Below are positions 1-11,945 of a DNA stretch of 64,000 bases, piece by piece. The DNA comes from Eretmocerus hayati (Eukaryota; Arthropoda; Insecta; Hymenoptera; Aphelinidae), in assembly GCA_029851415.1 (NCBI GenBank), contig CM056742.1, positions 86,976,748 through 87,040,747 of the forward strand. The letters run 5' to 3'. Numbering within the stretch: position 1 is the stretch's first letter; each line of letters begins with the position of its first letter. A program made the position numbers and the translations under genes. Below the pieces are notes generated by a model, which was not told the origin of the DNA, did not search any database, and saw nothing but the letters and a program-made list of their open reading frames with translations.

Positions 1-830
1 GAATTTGGAATTACTACGGGAAAGAGCAGTGTAAGAAGAATCTGTATGGAAAATTCAACTGATTTTGATTTTCGTGTAACGTTTCTTGGAATTTAGATTC
101 TTGTGTAACGTTTTTCGCAACACGAGAAAATGTATGAGTATCACATGATTTGATTGATCAATCTGTAAATTTTTTTGGGGGTGCATTGGATGATTTTGAA
201 CAGAATATCGTATGGGTTTGTGGATCCGATGAAAGAAGTGCAGACGATAAATATGTAGAAGAAATTTCTTGTAAAAAAACTGCTCACGCCGGCGTTTTTA
301 GATCGAAAAAATACCTCTAATTGTAAATCCTCAGGACCGCCATGCCATGACTTTCCAGGTCAGACTTTCAAAGTTAAGGGAGTACCCTTCCTTGAGTTGA
401 AGATGAAGCAATTGACAAATCAATTGCATGCGTGATCATTTGCGCAATTTTGTACGAGCAACATTTAGTGTCATTAGTTTTGTGCGGTATTGGCGGTAGG
501 TGACAACTTCCTAGATGTCATGACAGAAATGAATCGAATTGAAAAAAAATGAATTGAGAGTGACGTAATCAAAGTGTATCCATTCTTAATGATAGAAAGG
601 TTCATATTATTCGTGGATATTCGAAAATTATGGACTTTGAGAGGAAGCTATACATCTTGATTCACATATAACACATTGACAGAAAATAGTATTGGTTTTT
701 AATCGCTTATGATCTATATAGCATAATCATGTCATCAATATTTATTCATATCATTGTCATGAACGTTAATGATCTGCACTATTTAATTGATCACCAAATC
801 GTAAAAAATCGATTTGAAAATTTTTAGATC
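1..830. other. AT-rich stretch without recognisable gene
   Basis: No long open frame, repeat pair or RNA gene is visible on either strand. The sequence is AT-rich with many stops. It leads into the possible small spliced frame that starts at 831. Confidence 0.5.
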
Positions 831-1047
831 ATGGATGATATGGAGATTGATGAAAGGTACTAGAATTTGTTATGTATATTGAACGTCAATTGATATATCT
901 TAATTGATCAGTAAAATATTCCCCAGGGAGCCATTTTACGTTGGTAAAGATGAAATTACAATGAAATGTCCAAATTGTTCCGCAGTTTTTGGGGACGTTG
1001 ATTCTTTGGAGAATCACAAATCATTAAAATATACCATACTAGACTGA
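831..1047 (+). pseudogene. Possible two-exon C2H2-type zinc-finger fragment
   Basis: An ATG at 831 opens a short acidic exon (831-856) that ends at a GT donor. A 70-bp AT-rich interval (857-926) ends in CCCCAG, and joining the two parts keeps the frame to a TGA at 1045-1047 (48 codons). Exon 2 contains MKCPNCSAVFGDVDSLENHK, a Cys-x2-Cys then His pattern like the first half of a C2H2 finger. The second His is not followed by a second finger because the frame runs straight into the AGACCGAACT-type repeat. This looks like the 5' end of a zinc-finger gene cut off by repeat expansion. N-terminal fingers also occur in the transposase-like gene at 43042, so it could be a relic of a similar transposon. 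Splicing is inferred, not shown. Confidence 0.28.
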
Positions 1048-1310
1048 ATTAGACCGAACGAAAATTAATCATCATGAGCTAGACTCAATCAGACTGAGCT
1101 GGGTCAAATTAGAACGAATTGGGTTGGTCTAAGCCCAACTACAACGAGTAAGACAGAAGTAGACCGAACTAGATCGACCTAGATTGAAGTAAATCGAATT
1201 GGACCAAACTAGACCATATTCGGCAGTACTAAACTGAAGTAGACCGAATCAGATCAAACTAGACCTAATTTAAAAGAACTATACTTCACGAGACCGAATT
1301 ACCCCGAAAT
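1030..1310. repeat. Degenerate AGACCGAACT-like tandem array
   Basis: About 25 degenerate copies of a 10-12 bp unit resembling TAGACCGAAC / TAGACTGAAT follow one another. It is a diverged minisatellite that begins within the last codons of the preceding frame. Confidence 0.75.
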
Positions 1311-1435
1311 CAGAACCTTAAAAGTCTATTATATAGAAAAATCGTGAAAATTTAAGTTTTAAAAGTTGGAATACGAAATAGTGGGAATGGGCTTGAGACG
1401 ACTCGAATGGAGAGATTTTAAACTTTCTTATTTTT

Positions 1436-1715
1436 CACTGGGAATTCAGTGAAAGTTTCACTGAAACTGTAGTGGAAGTTTCACTGAAACTATAGTGGAA
1501 ATTTCATTGAAACTCCAGTGGAAATTTCACTGAAATTTTAGTGTAATTTCCACTGAAACTTAAGTGAAAATTCCACTGAAACTTTAGTGAAAATTTCACT
1601 GGAACTTTAGTGAAAATTCCACTGAAATTTTAGTGGGAATGAGAATTTCACTAAAACTTTAGTGAAAGTTGGAATTTCAGTGAAACGTCTCACTGAAACC
1701 TCAGTGATTGCAGCC
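1436..1715. repeat. CACTGAAACTTTAGTG-type minisatellite
   Basis: Alternating GTGAAAATTTCACTGAAA and ACTTTAGTG words repeat with a period of about 23-25 bp. Each unit contains a small dyad (TTTCACTGAAA, TTTAGTGAAA), so the array can form many short hairpins. Confidence 0.75.
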
Positions 1716-2380
1716 GAAATCACTAAAGTCTAAGTACATCCATCCATCCACAAACCCGCCCACCTGACCACAAACTCCACTCACCCAACAACCCAGCCAC
1801 CCACCCATCTACCTACCCACGACCCCAACATGACCTATCCACGCACCCATCACACTTCACCCCTTGAGCATAGGCGACCCGATACGCAGTATGTGGACGG
1901 ACAAATTTCGCCTTGGTCCTGAATTATTATAAAATTTTCTATCAAAAGATTTGTATGATGTGCAATCATAAGATTGATGGATTCGTGAGATCATTGGAAT
2001 TGTGCATGATACTGCTATAGAATACTATAATCTCCAGCGTATAAAAATTTCATGGGTTGACATTATTTCTGAAATTTGTAACCATCCAGTATTATGTAGT
2101 AGCATCAATTACTCAGAAAAAAATTCAGAGATTTTTGTTATGCATAGACTAACAGCTAATCACTTAATTCATCAACAAGAGGCTGGAACTTGATTTCATT
2201 CGGCCGAGACATAGAAACAGCATCACTCGGCCTCTTGTTCGTCTATAAATTTTTTTCATCATAGTTTTGATCATAGAAAATATAGGGATTCTACTAGATC
2301 ACTTGGGGATACAAAAATTATGAAATAGTACATCTTTTAAGTATAACTGGACAAGGTGGGGGTTGGCAAGCGGAGCGAGC
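1716..2380. other. CCA/CCCA-rich tract then AT-rich DNA, no gene
   Basis: 1738-1870 is a C/A-rich low-complexity tract (CCACCCA-like words). The rest is AT-rich with no supported coding region; the 63-codon open frame at 2002-2193 has no recognisable features. Confidence 0.45.
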
Positions 2381-2970
2381 AGGGGGGCTTGCCCCCCCCC
2401 CCCTAATATATATATATATATTTTTAGTTATAGACATTTATGACGACCAATTTTACAAATATACCCACTTATGACGACATTTTCGGTTATGACGACCGGT
2501 CGTCATAACATTTACAAATATACCTACTTATGACGACCAAAATTTTCTTTACGTATACATGACTTATGACGACCGGAAACGGCTGTCTCAGAAAACTTCT
2601 GTTATCTCCTCGGCGGTCATCTCCCACGAGGGATGGTTAGTGTTTTGAACGCAAAACGGAGTCTCAGCACACGTCTGTCATCTCCTCGGCGGTCATCTCC
2701 CACGAGGGATGGTTTAGTGTTTGAACGCAAAACGGAGTCTGAGCACACGTCTGTCATCTCCTCGGCGGTCATCTCCCACGAGGGATGGTTTAGTGTTTGA
2801 ACGCGAAACCACTGTCTAAGCAGAACAACTGTTATCTCCTCGGCGGTTATCTCCCACGAGGGATGGTTTAGTTTTTGAACGTAAAATCACTGTTTTAACC
2901 CCCGGTTGTCATAACATATTGATAAGTGTAACAACGGTATCTATACTGTCGGTCGTCATAAGTACTGTAT
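2381..2970. repeat. TGACGACC satellite with a 77-bp tandem repeat
   Basis: A poly-C run and (AT)n are followed by repeated TTATGACGACC words in both orientations, including the perfect 20-bp palindrome at 2489-2508. Four copies of a unit of about 77 bp follow, marked by CTCCTCGGCGG, CTCCCACGAGGGATGG and TGAACGCAAAAC (units begin near 2600, 2677, 2754 and 2831). The block abuts the BEL-1 5' LTR and probably hides its true left end. Confidence 0.75.
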
Positions 2971-3381
2971 AGATGAGTTTATATATATATATCTAGTTCA
3001 ACCGTTCGAAGATTCGAGAAGCCAACGTCTCCATGCTCTCTTTGCGCCGTTATCCCGTGTGCTCCGGCACTTAGCGCTGGATCGCCGAGCTGGCCGCAGC
3101 TCATCCAGCTCGCGCAGTCACCACATTTCGCGCCTCACGCCAGTGCCGATGTCTTTGTCGCACCACTTTAATTTCGCCATCATTTGAGGTCACTTTAGAG
3201 TTGTTCCTCCCAGTGCGGCGACCTCGCGACTTCATCTTTCCACACGTGTTCTCACACTTATTATGTGATTGAAGTGCAGTGTTCTAATTAATAACAGTGA
3301 TTTATAATTTCGTCTTCCCGAACCCGCAACAAATCGCTTCCACTTAAATTATCCGATCGCTCAAGAGCCTTGAGCTCAACA
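2971..3381 (+). repeat. BEL-1 5' LTR
   Basis: After an (AT)n start, 2995-3381 matches 11501-11787 at the other end: shared AGTTCAACCGTTCGAAGATT at the left and GAGCCTTGAGCTCAACA at the right. The 5' copy holds about 100 bp (near 3225-3325) missing from the 3' copy. It ends in CA directly before the primer-binding site. Confidence 0.8.
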
Positions 3382-3384
3382 CTT

Positions 3385-3396
3385 TGGTAGCAGAGC
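3385..3396 (+). promoter_or_regulatory. BEL-1 primer-binding site, initiator-Met tRNA type
   Basis: TGGTAGCAGAGC lies 3 bp after the LTR. It would pair with an initiator-Met tRNA 3' end (..GCTCTGCTACCA). The same word sits at the same place in BEL-2. Confidence 0.6.
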
Positions 3397-4563
3397 GTGG
3401 ATCATTGCAGTGCGGTTCGTGGAAGTGCGGATCACGTGTGTGCACTGGGATGCGACGATAACTTCGTCGTTAGTGTGGTGTGCGCATCGGCTGCATCGGA
3501 GCAGTGGTTATCAGCTGCAGCGAGGCAGCAGCATCACCTGGAGAGAAGCTCCAGAACAGTCTGCACCAGCTCGAGGAGTTCCTCGAAGCAAAGCCAAGCC
3601 GTGGGGAAGCGCCCGCTGAGTCGAGCGACCGGAGCATCGTGCGGCTGGGTGAGCGCGCCATTTCCCGGTCTCAGCCGTGCTCGGAGAGCACTTTTGGCGG
3701 GCCGGTGGCTATTTCGCTCTCCAGCTGGCAGAGGGGCAGCCATCTTCGTGCTGCAGCTCCGGCGCTTCTTCACACCAACGAAGGTGACGTCATCAATCGT
3801 CAGAGTGTGGGTAAGCCGCGAACATTTATGCGCGGCTGCTAAGGGTGAGTACACCATATAGCTATTATTGCCTCATCCGTCTTCACACGATCTTCGCGGC
3901 TATACATGCTGCAGGTAGGTAGTATATGCGTGAGTGAACATATGGTTTGATGATCCCAGCGTGCTTGTGTTGTATACCGATTCCATCTCGGTCTCGTATG
4001 AGTATCTCTACGAGTATTTCGCCAAGTATTGCCGCTGTGGAAGTTCACCACGCAAATATCACTACTAGGTGCACGGCTTATATTTTTTGAGTTTTTATTG
4101 ATGCATGACTGCGATGTGATCCAGAGTCGTTGCCACTTGGCTCGACTATCCGCTTAAGTTTCATCGATTGTGTTTGTTTTTTTATGTTTTCAACACCAGC
4201 TTATTTTTTCGGAACATGCACGGAATTTTCGCGGTCCAAATTTATTTCATTCTCACATTATTGGTGAAAGGAGCCCGTGTGGGTGCATGTTAGCACTTAA
4301 AATTTGGGGGCGTTCCAGTGCTTATTCTATGATTTGGTGGCTGCAGTTTGTGCTTTTAGTTGATTTCATTACTCACTCAGTGGAGTGGAAGGAATTTTTT
4401 TGTCTTGCTCTCGACAAGCTGGTTTTATGTTTGATGTGTGTTTTTTTTGTGTTGCTTCAAAAAATTGATTGCCGACTGAATCAACGGCATTGCTTCCTAT
4501 TTTTTTGAGCTGGGGCTTGGGCTTTATTTGGGTTTCATGGTTGCTTGATTTTGGGTTCTAAAA
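3397..4563 (+). other. BEL-1 untranslated leader
   Basis: About 1.2 kb between the primer site and the gag ATG. Open frames on both strands here overlap each other and show no domain. The first half is GC-rich, the second half T-rich. BEL-2 has a leader of similar length at 33763-34891. Confidence 0.55.
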
Positions 4564-6044
4564 ATGTTTTCTTCGAATAATAGCCAGTCCAAACCATCGG
4601 ATAGCAATAGAGAGCATTCAGGAGATGCCACAACAGCGCATCCGGTCCAGCTATCCGCCGAGGATCAAGCGCGGAAAAATGAGGGTCTGGAGTTGATCCG
4701 GGATCAGCTCGATGTGGGCGGGATAATTCACTTTTTTATCACTAATAGCTTCGCCAGGCAAAGCGCCGAGGATATGACAGCGACATTTGCAGAATCAAGC
4801 CTCCAGCTTCTTGAGAAATATTGGAAAGAATTTCATGACCGGCATGAGCAACTTAGACCATTCGCGCATCTTCTTGAAGAAGAAAAATATTACAAGTCGT
4901 CTTGCTATGTTACGGTTCAACAAGATTATGTTGATGCACGCGCGCAACTTTCCGTATTCACTCAGTCGACGATGAATATGTCAGGTCATAATCTCGGCCA
5001 GGGTATTGGTGCTATGTCCGGTGACCTGCTGTCTCGAAATTTTTGTCGAGCTTCAGCCTCACTGAATCAAGTTCCTCAGATAGATCCCCCAAAATTCTCG
5101 GGAAAACGATGCGATTGGGAATCGTTCAAGCAGCAATTCAAAGCGTCGATTTGAGACAAACCTTTTCCAAATATTGAGAAACTCACTCATTTGCTCAAAT
5201 CGGTTCAAGGAGCAGCCGCTCGCACTCTTGCGAGCGTAAGAGTAAAAGATACAAGTCTGGATGTTGCGTGGGATATCATAACCCTCGTCTTCGCCTGTTC
5301 TTACATTTGGAGGCTTTGATCAACCTCAAACAGGTGAAGGGTAAAAATGCGCAGGAACTCGGTGATTTGTTGAATCAAGCCGAGAAAGAAATACAAGGCC
5401 TGCGTGATTTAGATTGTCCGACGGATAATTGGGATTGCTGATTTGCTCACTGTATTCGTCGTCAATTAGATGTGTCTCCTAGGGAGGCTTGGAAGCAGAA
5501 GCAGGAAAGCGTCCAGGGGTTTTCTAAATACAAAGATTGAAACGCTTCCCTTGAAAAACGTATGCAGACCTAGACGGCCGCGCATGCTCGAGAAACAGCT
5601 GCTTCTGCAGATTCGAATCCCAGCTCTCAAACGAAACGCACTTCAAGTGCAAATCGTGGGCAAGGACAAAATCAGAGCGAGAATATTTCTGCTCATACAG
5701 CAAATAATTCGTCTAGCAACAAATCCATTTCGTGTTTGTTCTGCAATGGTGAGCGCGCGATTCACGATTGTGAAAAATTTGCCGGGTTACCCGTGACTAA
5801 GAGAATCGAATTTGCTCTCGAAAAACACTGCTGTGTGAAGTATCTGAAACCTGGACACTTTGTAAGACAGTGTCGGCTCTTTCTCCGATGCAAAACTTGT
5901 AAAGGCTCTCACAATACGTTATTGCACGAGGATAAGTCTAGTTCAGGTTTAGGGGAAGGTGATGTTAGTGCATCAGGCTCGACTTCAGCTCATACCGCAA
6001 GAGTGCAGGTTAACGCTGCAACTGTTGAGCACACGCGATTATTA
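4564..6044 (+). pseudogene. BEL-1 gag relic (DUF1759-like, zinc knuckle)
   Basis: The ATG at 4564 starts a 196-codon open piece with the BEL/Pao Gag signature PPKFSGKRCDWESFKQQF just before a stop at 5152-5154. Gag-like sequence continues after it in shifted frames (about 5155-5500). A cysteine-rich nucleic-acid-binding part follows at 5736-6040 (for example VKYLKPGHFVRQC and LRCKTCKGSH), where BEL-2 has its knuckles. In the family Gag packages element RNA into particles. Multiple stops and frame changes make this copy nonfunctional. It runs directly into the inserted MITE at 6045; the BEL reading resumes at 6878. Confidence 0.8.
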
Positions 6045-6874
6045 GGCCCGTTCTACATAGGATGCGCTCAGCGCGTAAGCGTACGTGCATACGCTTGGGC
6101 TCAAAGCATTTGATGCAGGGATTACCATGAAACAGCCTAACCAGTCGTTTTCCATTTGGAATTTCCACAAGTGAAGAGTTGGTTGATGATTGATGGGCCC
6201 CGAGAGAAATAATCGAGCCGACAAATTTATTTTTACCATGTTTTTCGAAGAACAAATGGAGAAAAACATCAGCAGTGGCCGCGCGAGCCTTTTCGAAAAA
6301 AAAATAAAAGTTGAGCAACGTTTTCGCGATTCAGTATCCGGATTGGTGACCGCTCATCTTGCTCTTGCCTAGTTCCTGTTCCCAAACAAAGTTACAGTCT
6401 TCGCAAACTAAGACGCTTGGGCACTAATGCGAATACTGAGTTGCAAAAACCTTGCTCAACCTGGATTTCTTCCCGGAAAGGCTCGCGGAGCCACCACTGC
6501 TGGTTTTCCCTATTTTTCATGGGAAAACACGGAGGAAATTGTTTTTCTGACTCAAAGATGTCCCCCAGAGACCGCCATCAATCAATCTCATAAGTCCCGT
6601 ATTTCACTGATAATGAAAGAGCGGGTAACTTTTAGGGTGGTCAACGCTGATCCTTTTCTCTAGTTGATTGTGGAAAAACATCGAGAAACTCGAGTTTTTG
6701 GCTCGATTACGTCATTCAGAGCCCACCAATCATCAACCAACTCTTTCCTTGGGGAATATCTGAGTGGGAAGCGACTGGTACGGCTACTTCATGAAATTCC
6801 CTGCATTAAATGCTTTGAGTACAAGGGTATGCGCGTACGCTTACGCGCTGAGCGCATCCTATGTAGAACGAGCC
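6045..6874. mobile_element. PIF/Harbinger-like foldback MITE inside BEL-1
   Basis: The ends are inverted: GGCCCGTTCTACATAGGATG at 6045 and its complement (CCTATGTAGAACGAGCC) ending at 6874. The match continues inward for about 300 bp on each side with one extra block in the right arm. The flanks are TTA (6042-6044) and TAA (6875-6877), consistent with the 3-bp TWA duplications of PIF/Harbinger elements after one substitution. Removing the element rejoins BEL-1 coding words that align with BEL-2 (TRLL.. to TAVVDLES). There is no transposase; open frames inside are translations of the inverted arms. The superfamily call rests on end sequence and duplication length only. Confidence 0.7.
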
Positions 6875-6877
6875 TAA

Positions 6878-9800
6878 GCCACAGCTGTGGTAGATTTAGA
6901 GTCCCCGTCGAGAGAATCATTGCGTGGTTTGATTGATCCGTGTGCCCAGAGCTCGTTCGTTTCAGACAGAGTCGCGCATATTCTGCAGCTTTCTCGAAGG
7001 GCCGTAGATATTGGAGTTAGTGGTGTGGGCGGCGGTGTGAGTCCTGTCGTCCGTGGTGAAGTCACTTTATGGGTAAAATCGCCGCGAGATGCGCAACTCC
7101 GCTGCAGTTTTGACGCGTTTGTCCTTCGAGATCTCACTCAGAAACTGCCAGCTGCGCCAATCGACTGGCAAGACTGGCCACATATCAAAGATTTAGAGTT
7201 AGCTGATCCTAAATTCGACACTCCTCAAGACGTTGACTGTTTGTTAGGCGCGGATGTTTATGGCGCAATCTTGTTGGAGGGATTAGTCAAGGGGTCAGCT
7301 GATACACCCATCGTGTAGCGTACAGTTTTCGGGTGGATTCTAACCGGGAATTGCACAATATCTGGGTCGGATAGTTTTCTTGTACGTCCTGTGGTCTGTC
7401 ATCTAGCTCTCGATCCTTCTTTGTCAGAGTCTGTCCGAAAGTTTTGGGAAATTGAGGAGATCCCCTCGAGGCAGTTATTATCTCCCGATGACGAGTATTG
7501 CGAACGTCTGTTCACTTCAACAGTCTCGCGCTTGCCGGAGGGGAGGGTGATAGTTGGGTTACCTTTTTCTCAAAAAATCAACGAAGCTAACTTTACAGAT
7601 TCAAGGAGTACGGCGATCGCTTGCCTGCGACGGTCAGAAAGACACCGACAGAAGGACGAGGAGTTGGACGCTGCTTACATCAAATTTATGGCAGACTCCG
7701 GGGAACTTGGTCACATGGTGGAGGGTGCTGCTATATACCGCATCATGCTGTATTCCACAACGAGAAAATTCGGGTGGTATTTAGTGCCTCTCAAAAATCA
7801 GGTAACGGATTATCACTCAATGACTGTTTGTTGTTCGGACCTGAGCTCCAGAATGATATCACGTTAGTACTCAGTAGATGGCTATTTTTTCGTTTCGTGT
7901 TTGTCAGATATTGTGAAAATGTTCAGGCAGATTTCAGTGCATCCAGACGATGTTAACTACCAGTGCATTGTGTGGCGGGCGTCGGACGCTGACATCATTA
8001 ATGCCTTTATGTTGGTGACTGTCACGTATGGCACTGCATGTGCTCCGTTCTTAGCTATTCGTGTGTTGTTTTATTTAGCAGACTTGTATGGTACTTCGCA
8101 CCCTTCAGCTGCCACAATTTTACGTCTGCTGAGCTACATGGATGACCTCTTTGGCGGGGCAGATTCGGTGGACAAAGCTTCGTAAGCCAGAGAATAGTTG
8201 ACCTCTGTCATGCAAGCCGCTTGTATGCCACTTGGCAAGTGGGCGGCGAATCACTTAGCTCTATGACAAGGTCTGACTGACGAAACGAAAGAAGTTGTAT
8301 CTGTCAATCTCGAAGATACCGTCTCTACTCTAGGTCTCAAATGGTTACCAGCAGAGGACTGCTAGTTCTTCGAGGTGGATGTTCCAGAAGTAGCTGCAGT
8401 CGTATCTAAGCGATCTATCCTGTCGGAAATTGCACGCTTGTTTGATCCTCTTGGCTGGTTGTCCCCATTTTTGATTCAAACAAAAATCCTGATTCAGGAT
8501 CTGTGGATTGCTAAGGCTCGTGGGGACACTCCTCCTGTTGGAGAATTATTTGATCGTTGGTTGGTCATACGTAATCAGTTGCCGGTTTCAGCCGAAATTC
8601 ATATTCCTAGGTGGTTGCAGACTACAGACACTTCCAACTGGGTTGTCCATTTGCAGATGCATCCAAGACAGCGTAATGCAGCTGCTGTTTATCTGGTTGT
8701 GCCAGGGAAATCAACCATGTTGATCATGTCGAAAACCAAAGTTGCCCCCATCAAAGTTCAAACTCTTCCAAAACTTGAATTATGTGGTGCTGTCCTACTT
8801 GTCAAATTGGTGAAGCATGTTCTGTCTCAGCTTGAGGCTAAACCCTCGGCGGTCTATTGTTGGTCAGATTCTGAAACTGTTTCAGACTAGCTAAGAGGTC
8901 ATCCTTCTCGTTGGGAGACTTCTGCAGCAAATAGGGTGTCGGAGATTATTGTTGAACTTCCTCAAGCAGAATGGAGGCATGTGAGATCCCAAGATAATGC
9001 AGCAGATTTAGCCACTAGAGGTCTTATGGTAGAGGTTTTGAAAGATAGTAGATTATGGTGGCAGGGTCCCGATTGGTTACTTTTAGATACTCAAAGTTGG
9101 TCTGATCCAGTTATCCTGAGCGCAGGACAGCAAGCGGCTGCAGCTACGTTGGTTGCTCTTAATGAGAAGAGTCCTTGTGTGTCATTCCAAGTGTCTACGG
9201 CTAAAGATACATCGGACCCTCAATATTTTGTGTTGTCCAGAATGGAAAAAAGTAGTTCTTCGTCTACAATTGTGCACAGGCTTGCGTATTTGTATCGTTG
9301 GATGTCTCGTGCAAAAATTAGTCGAGATAAGCGAATCAATGGCCCGTTCACCTGGAAAGAGCTCTCGGCAGCTCAAGATGCAGTTTGGAGAGGTGTTCAT
9401 CTCAGAACTTTTAGCTCTGACTCAGATTGTCTCAAAAAAGGCGAAGAACTGCCTATCAAAAGTCCATTGCATCGATTTTTGCTATTCTTGTGCGATAAAG
9501 GTTTTCTACGGGTACAAGGTCGTCTCCAAAATGCATCTTTGACTTATGATGAGAAACATCCAATTATTTTCCCTCATAATGATCCGTTGGTTCGGAGATT
9601 AGTGGAACAGGTCCACACAGACACCTTGCATGGAGGAATCCGTCTCATGATGAGTCACCTACGTCGGAGATATTGGATCACCCACATGGGACGTCTGGTA
9701 CAGTCAGTCTACAGGCATTGTGTTGAATGTACGAGGCAGAATGGTCAACTGATGCAGCACCAAATGGGCCCACTTCCTGAAGTGAGACTCACACCACGGA

Positions 9801-10785
9801 CGCCTATGGAGGCCACAGGCGTCGATTTTGCAGGACGTGTATGCATTCGTTTTTCTCCAGGTCGTGGCACTAAAAGTACTAAAGGATATATTGCTATTTT
9901 CATTTGCATGTTCATCAAGGCTACGCGCCTTGAAGTGGTGTCTGATTGAACTTCTGAAGCCTACCCGACTGCTTTTTGCCGTTTTACGTCTAGACGTGGT
10001 AGAGTTTCTCATATCTATTCTGATAACGCGAAAACTTTCAAAGGTGCAGAAAAGGAACTCAAACGATTATTTTCGCAAGCCTCGACTGAGTCCAAAGAAT
10101 TTACCGCTGAACTTGCTCAAGAGGGTGTCACGTGGCATTACATTCCGCCTCGAGCTCCGCACTTCGGCGGGCTCTGGGAAGCTGCGGTGCGCAGTTTCAA
10201 ATATCACCTTAGGCGTGTGGTCGGTGATAGTACTTTAACGTTTGGAGAACTGTCTATAGTCTGTTCACAAATTGAGGCATGAATTCCAGGCCTTTGAGCC
10301 CTATGAGTAGTGATGCATCGGATCCGGTTTCTCTAATTCCAGGCCATTTTTTGATTGGGCGGCCTCTCAACGCTTTGCCCGAGACTTATCGTAATATCGA
10401 TCTTACATCCTCCATACGTTGCAGGTGGACATTACTTGTGGACATGCGCAATGATTTCTGGTTGCGCTGGAGTAAAGAGGTTCTACATCAGATGCAACAA
10501 AGAAATAAATGGTTGATAGTGAGAGCACCAATCAAGGGAGGAGACATTGTCCTGGTTTCCGATGAGCTGAGCCGACCCACCCAATGGCCCTTAGCTCGAG
10601 TCATCAAGTGCCATCCTGGACCAGATGATATCATTCGAGTAGTTACACTGAAATCAGGCATGTCAGAGTTCCGTCGGCCTATAGTCAAGCTGGTCAAATT
10701 GCCTACCGAGCCAGATGTGGATGAGGCCTATCAAGAAGGTCGGACAACTCGGGGATCAACATCATCAAGAATAGCTCCAGATTGA
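6878..10785 (+). pseudogene. BEL-1 pol relic (protease, RT, RNase H, integrase)
   Basis: Recognisable pieces occur in order. A protease region lies at 6887-7318 (LIDPCAQSSFVSDRV, later DCLLGADVYG). The RT entry region spans 7391-7867, and RT with YMDDLFGGAD (near 8134) lies at 7901-8185. The Pao connection is at 8375-8890 (SILSEIARLFDPLGWLSPF), and RNase H plus the integrase zinc-binding and catalytic start at 8936-9949 (LHGGIRLMMSH, GVDFAGRV). The integrase end with a DUF5641-like tail is at 10279-10785 (GHFLIGRPLNALPE). At least six frame breaks or stops separate them. The protease D-S-G is altered (DPC). In life this polyprotein copies and integrates the element; this copy cannot. Confidence 0.85.
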
Positions 10786-11468
10786 TTATGATTTGCACTT
10801 ATTTCGCGTGCGTTTCGACAAATCACTACACAACTTCCCTCGAGCATTACACCGCGAGATATCTGATACCGGATATTCGATTGCGTTCCCTTTCTGGTCT
10901 TATGATTATTGTGACGTCGTACTACCGTTTCGAGTCCTGTTATCATTTCAATTTCCATATTGAAGCCAAATTGCGATTAACCGGTTAAAGAAAGCTTTGA
11001 CTGTCAATTTTGTTCCCATATTTGTATTAACTTAGAAATTGCCCGGAGTACGACCTTTTTTTCTTACTTCCTCTGTTGAGGGTTTATTGCTAAATCTGAG
11101 CTAGATGCTCCAGTCAAATTGTGATCATTCAGATGGCTATATTGAGTTTTTGTAGTGGAGACTGCTGCGATTTTTGAATTTTGATTTTTTTTCTTTTTTT
11201 CTCGTCTAAGAAATTCGATATTGAAGTGAATCTTGTTTTTATTGAATTCATCGAATTTTATTATGAAAGATTTTGAAATTTATATGCTGACCCACAGTAA
11301 TTGAATTGAATTGTGAATGTTAAATTTGTTTGTTTGACCGCTTAGAGCGTTCAAAGTGGTCGGCATACTCAATTCTGTATATATCTGTATATCACAGGCC
11401 TCGAGTCGCACGAATATCGGGGCATCGAGAGTGACAGAGACAGAGCTCTGGTGGACATCACCTGATGT

Positions 11469-11470
<2 letters not shown>
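10786..11470 (+). other. BEL-1 3' noncoding region
   Basis: AT-rich DNA between the end of pol and the 3' LTR with no coding evidence. Part of 11290-11470 could be U3 sequence of the 3' LTR that has been lost or masked at the 5' end. Confidence 0.4.
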
Positions 11471-11504
<34 letters not shown>

Positions 11505-11787
11505 CAACCGTTCGAAGATTCGAGAAGCCAACGTCTCGATGTTCTCTTTGTGCCATTATCCCGTGTGCTCCGGCACTGAGCGTTGGATCGCCGAGCTGGC
11601 CGCAGCTCATCCAGCTCCCGTAGTCACCACATTCCGCGCCTCGCGCCGATGCCGATGTCTTTGTCGCACCACTTCATTTTCGCCATCATTTGAGTTCACT
11701 TTAGAGTTGTTCCTCCCAGTGCCGCGACCTCGCAACAAATCGCTTCCACTTAAATTATCCGATCGCTCAAGAGCCTTGAGCTTAACA
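11471..11787 (+). repeat. BEL-1 3' LTR, internally deleted
   Basis: It starts with an (AT)n run (11471-11500), then matches the 5' LTR from AGTTCAACCGTTCGAAG to GAGCCTTGAGCTTAACA. About 100 bp present in the 5' LTR is missing after CCGCGACCTCG. Confidence 0.8.
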
Positions 11788-11945
11788 AATAGGCTAACAA
11801 TAATAGATTTCAAAGCCTCGCGATTCATGGAAGATTTGGACTTTGATGATACGAACTGATAATTTAAAAAGAGTTCCGGATTTCACAGACTTCGAATTAT
11901 ATTACACAGCTCGGTCGAGTGTCAAGGGAATGGTTCCCCACAAGG

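Larger units (their letters stand above)
2971..11787 (+). mobile_element. BEL-1: decayed BEL/Pao LTR retrotransposon
   Basis: The element is bounded by LTRs related over 2995-3381 and 11501-11787 and carries, in BEL/Pao order, gag, protease, reverse transcriptase, RNase H and integrase. Every region is broken by frameshifts and stops, so it is a fossil. It is related in protein sequence to BEL-2 (33260-41610) but has different LTRs. A MITE splits it at 6045-6874. No target-site duplication was found, probably because the left edge is obscured by satellite DNA. Confidence 0.85.

Noticed and set aside
1030..2890. CRISPR-like array
   Set aside because: Repeats are tandem minisatellites without constant spacers, in eukaryotic DNA.
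4170..4508. 112-codon hydrophobic frame in the BEL-1 leader as an envelope-like gene
   Set aside because: T-rich noncoding leader gives chance hydrophobic translation; no signal peptide and mature domain arrangement, and wrong position.
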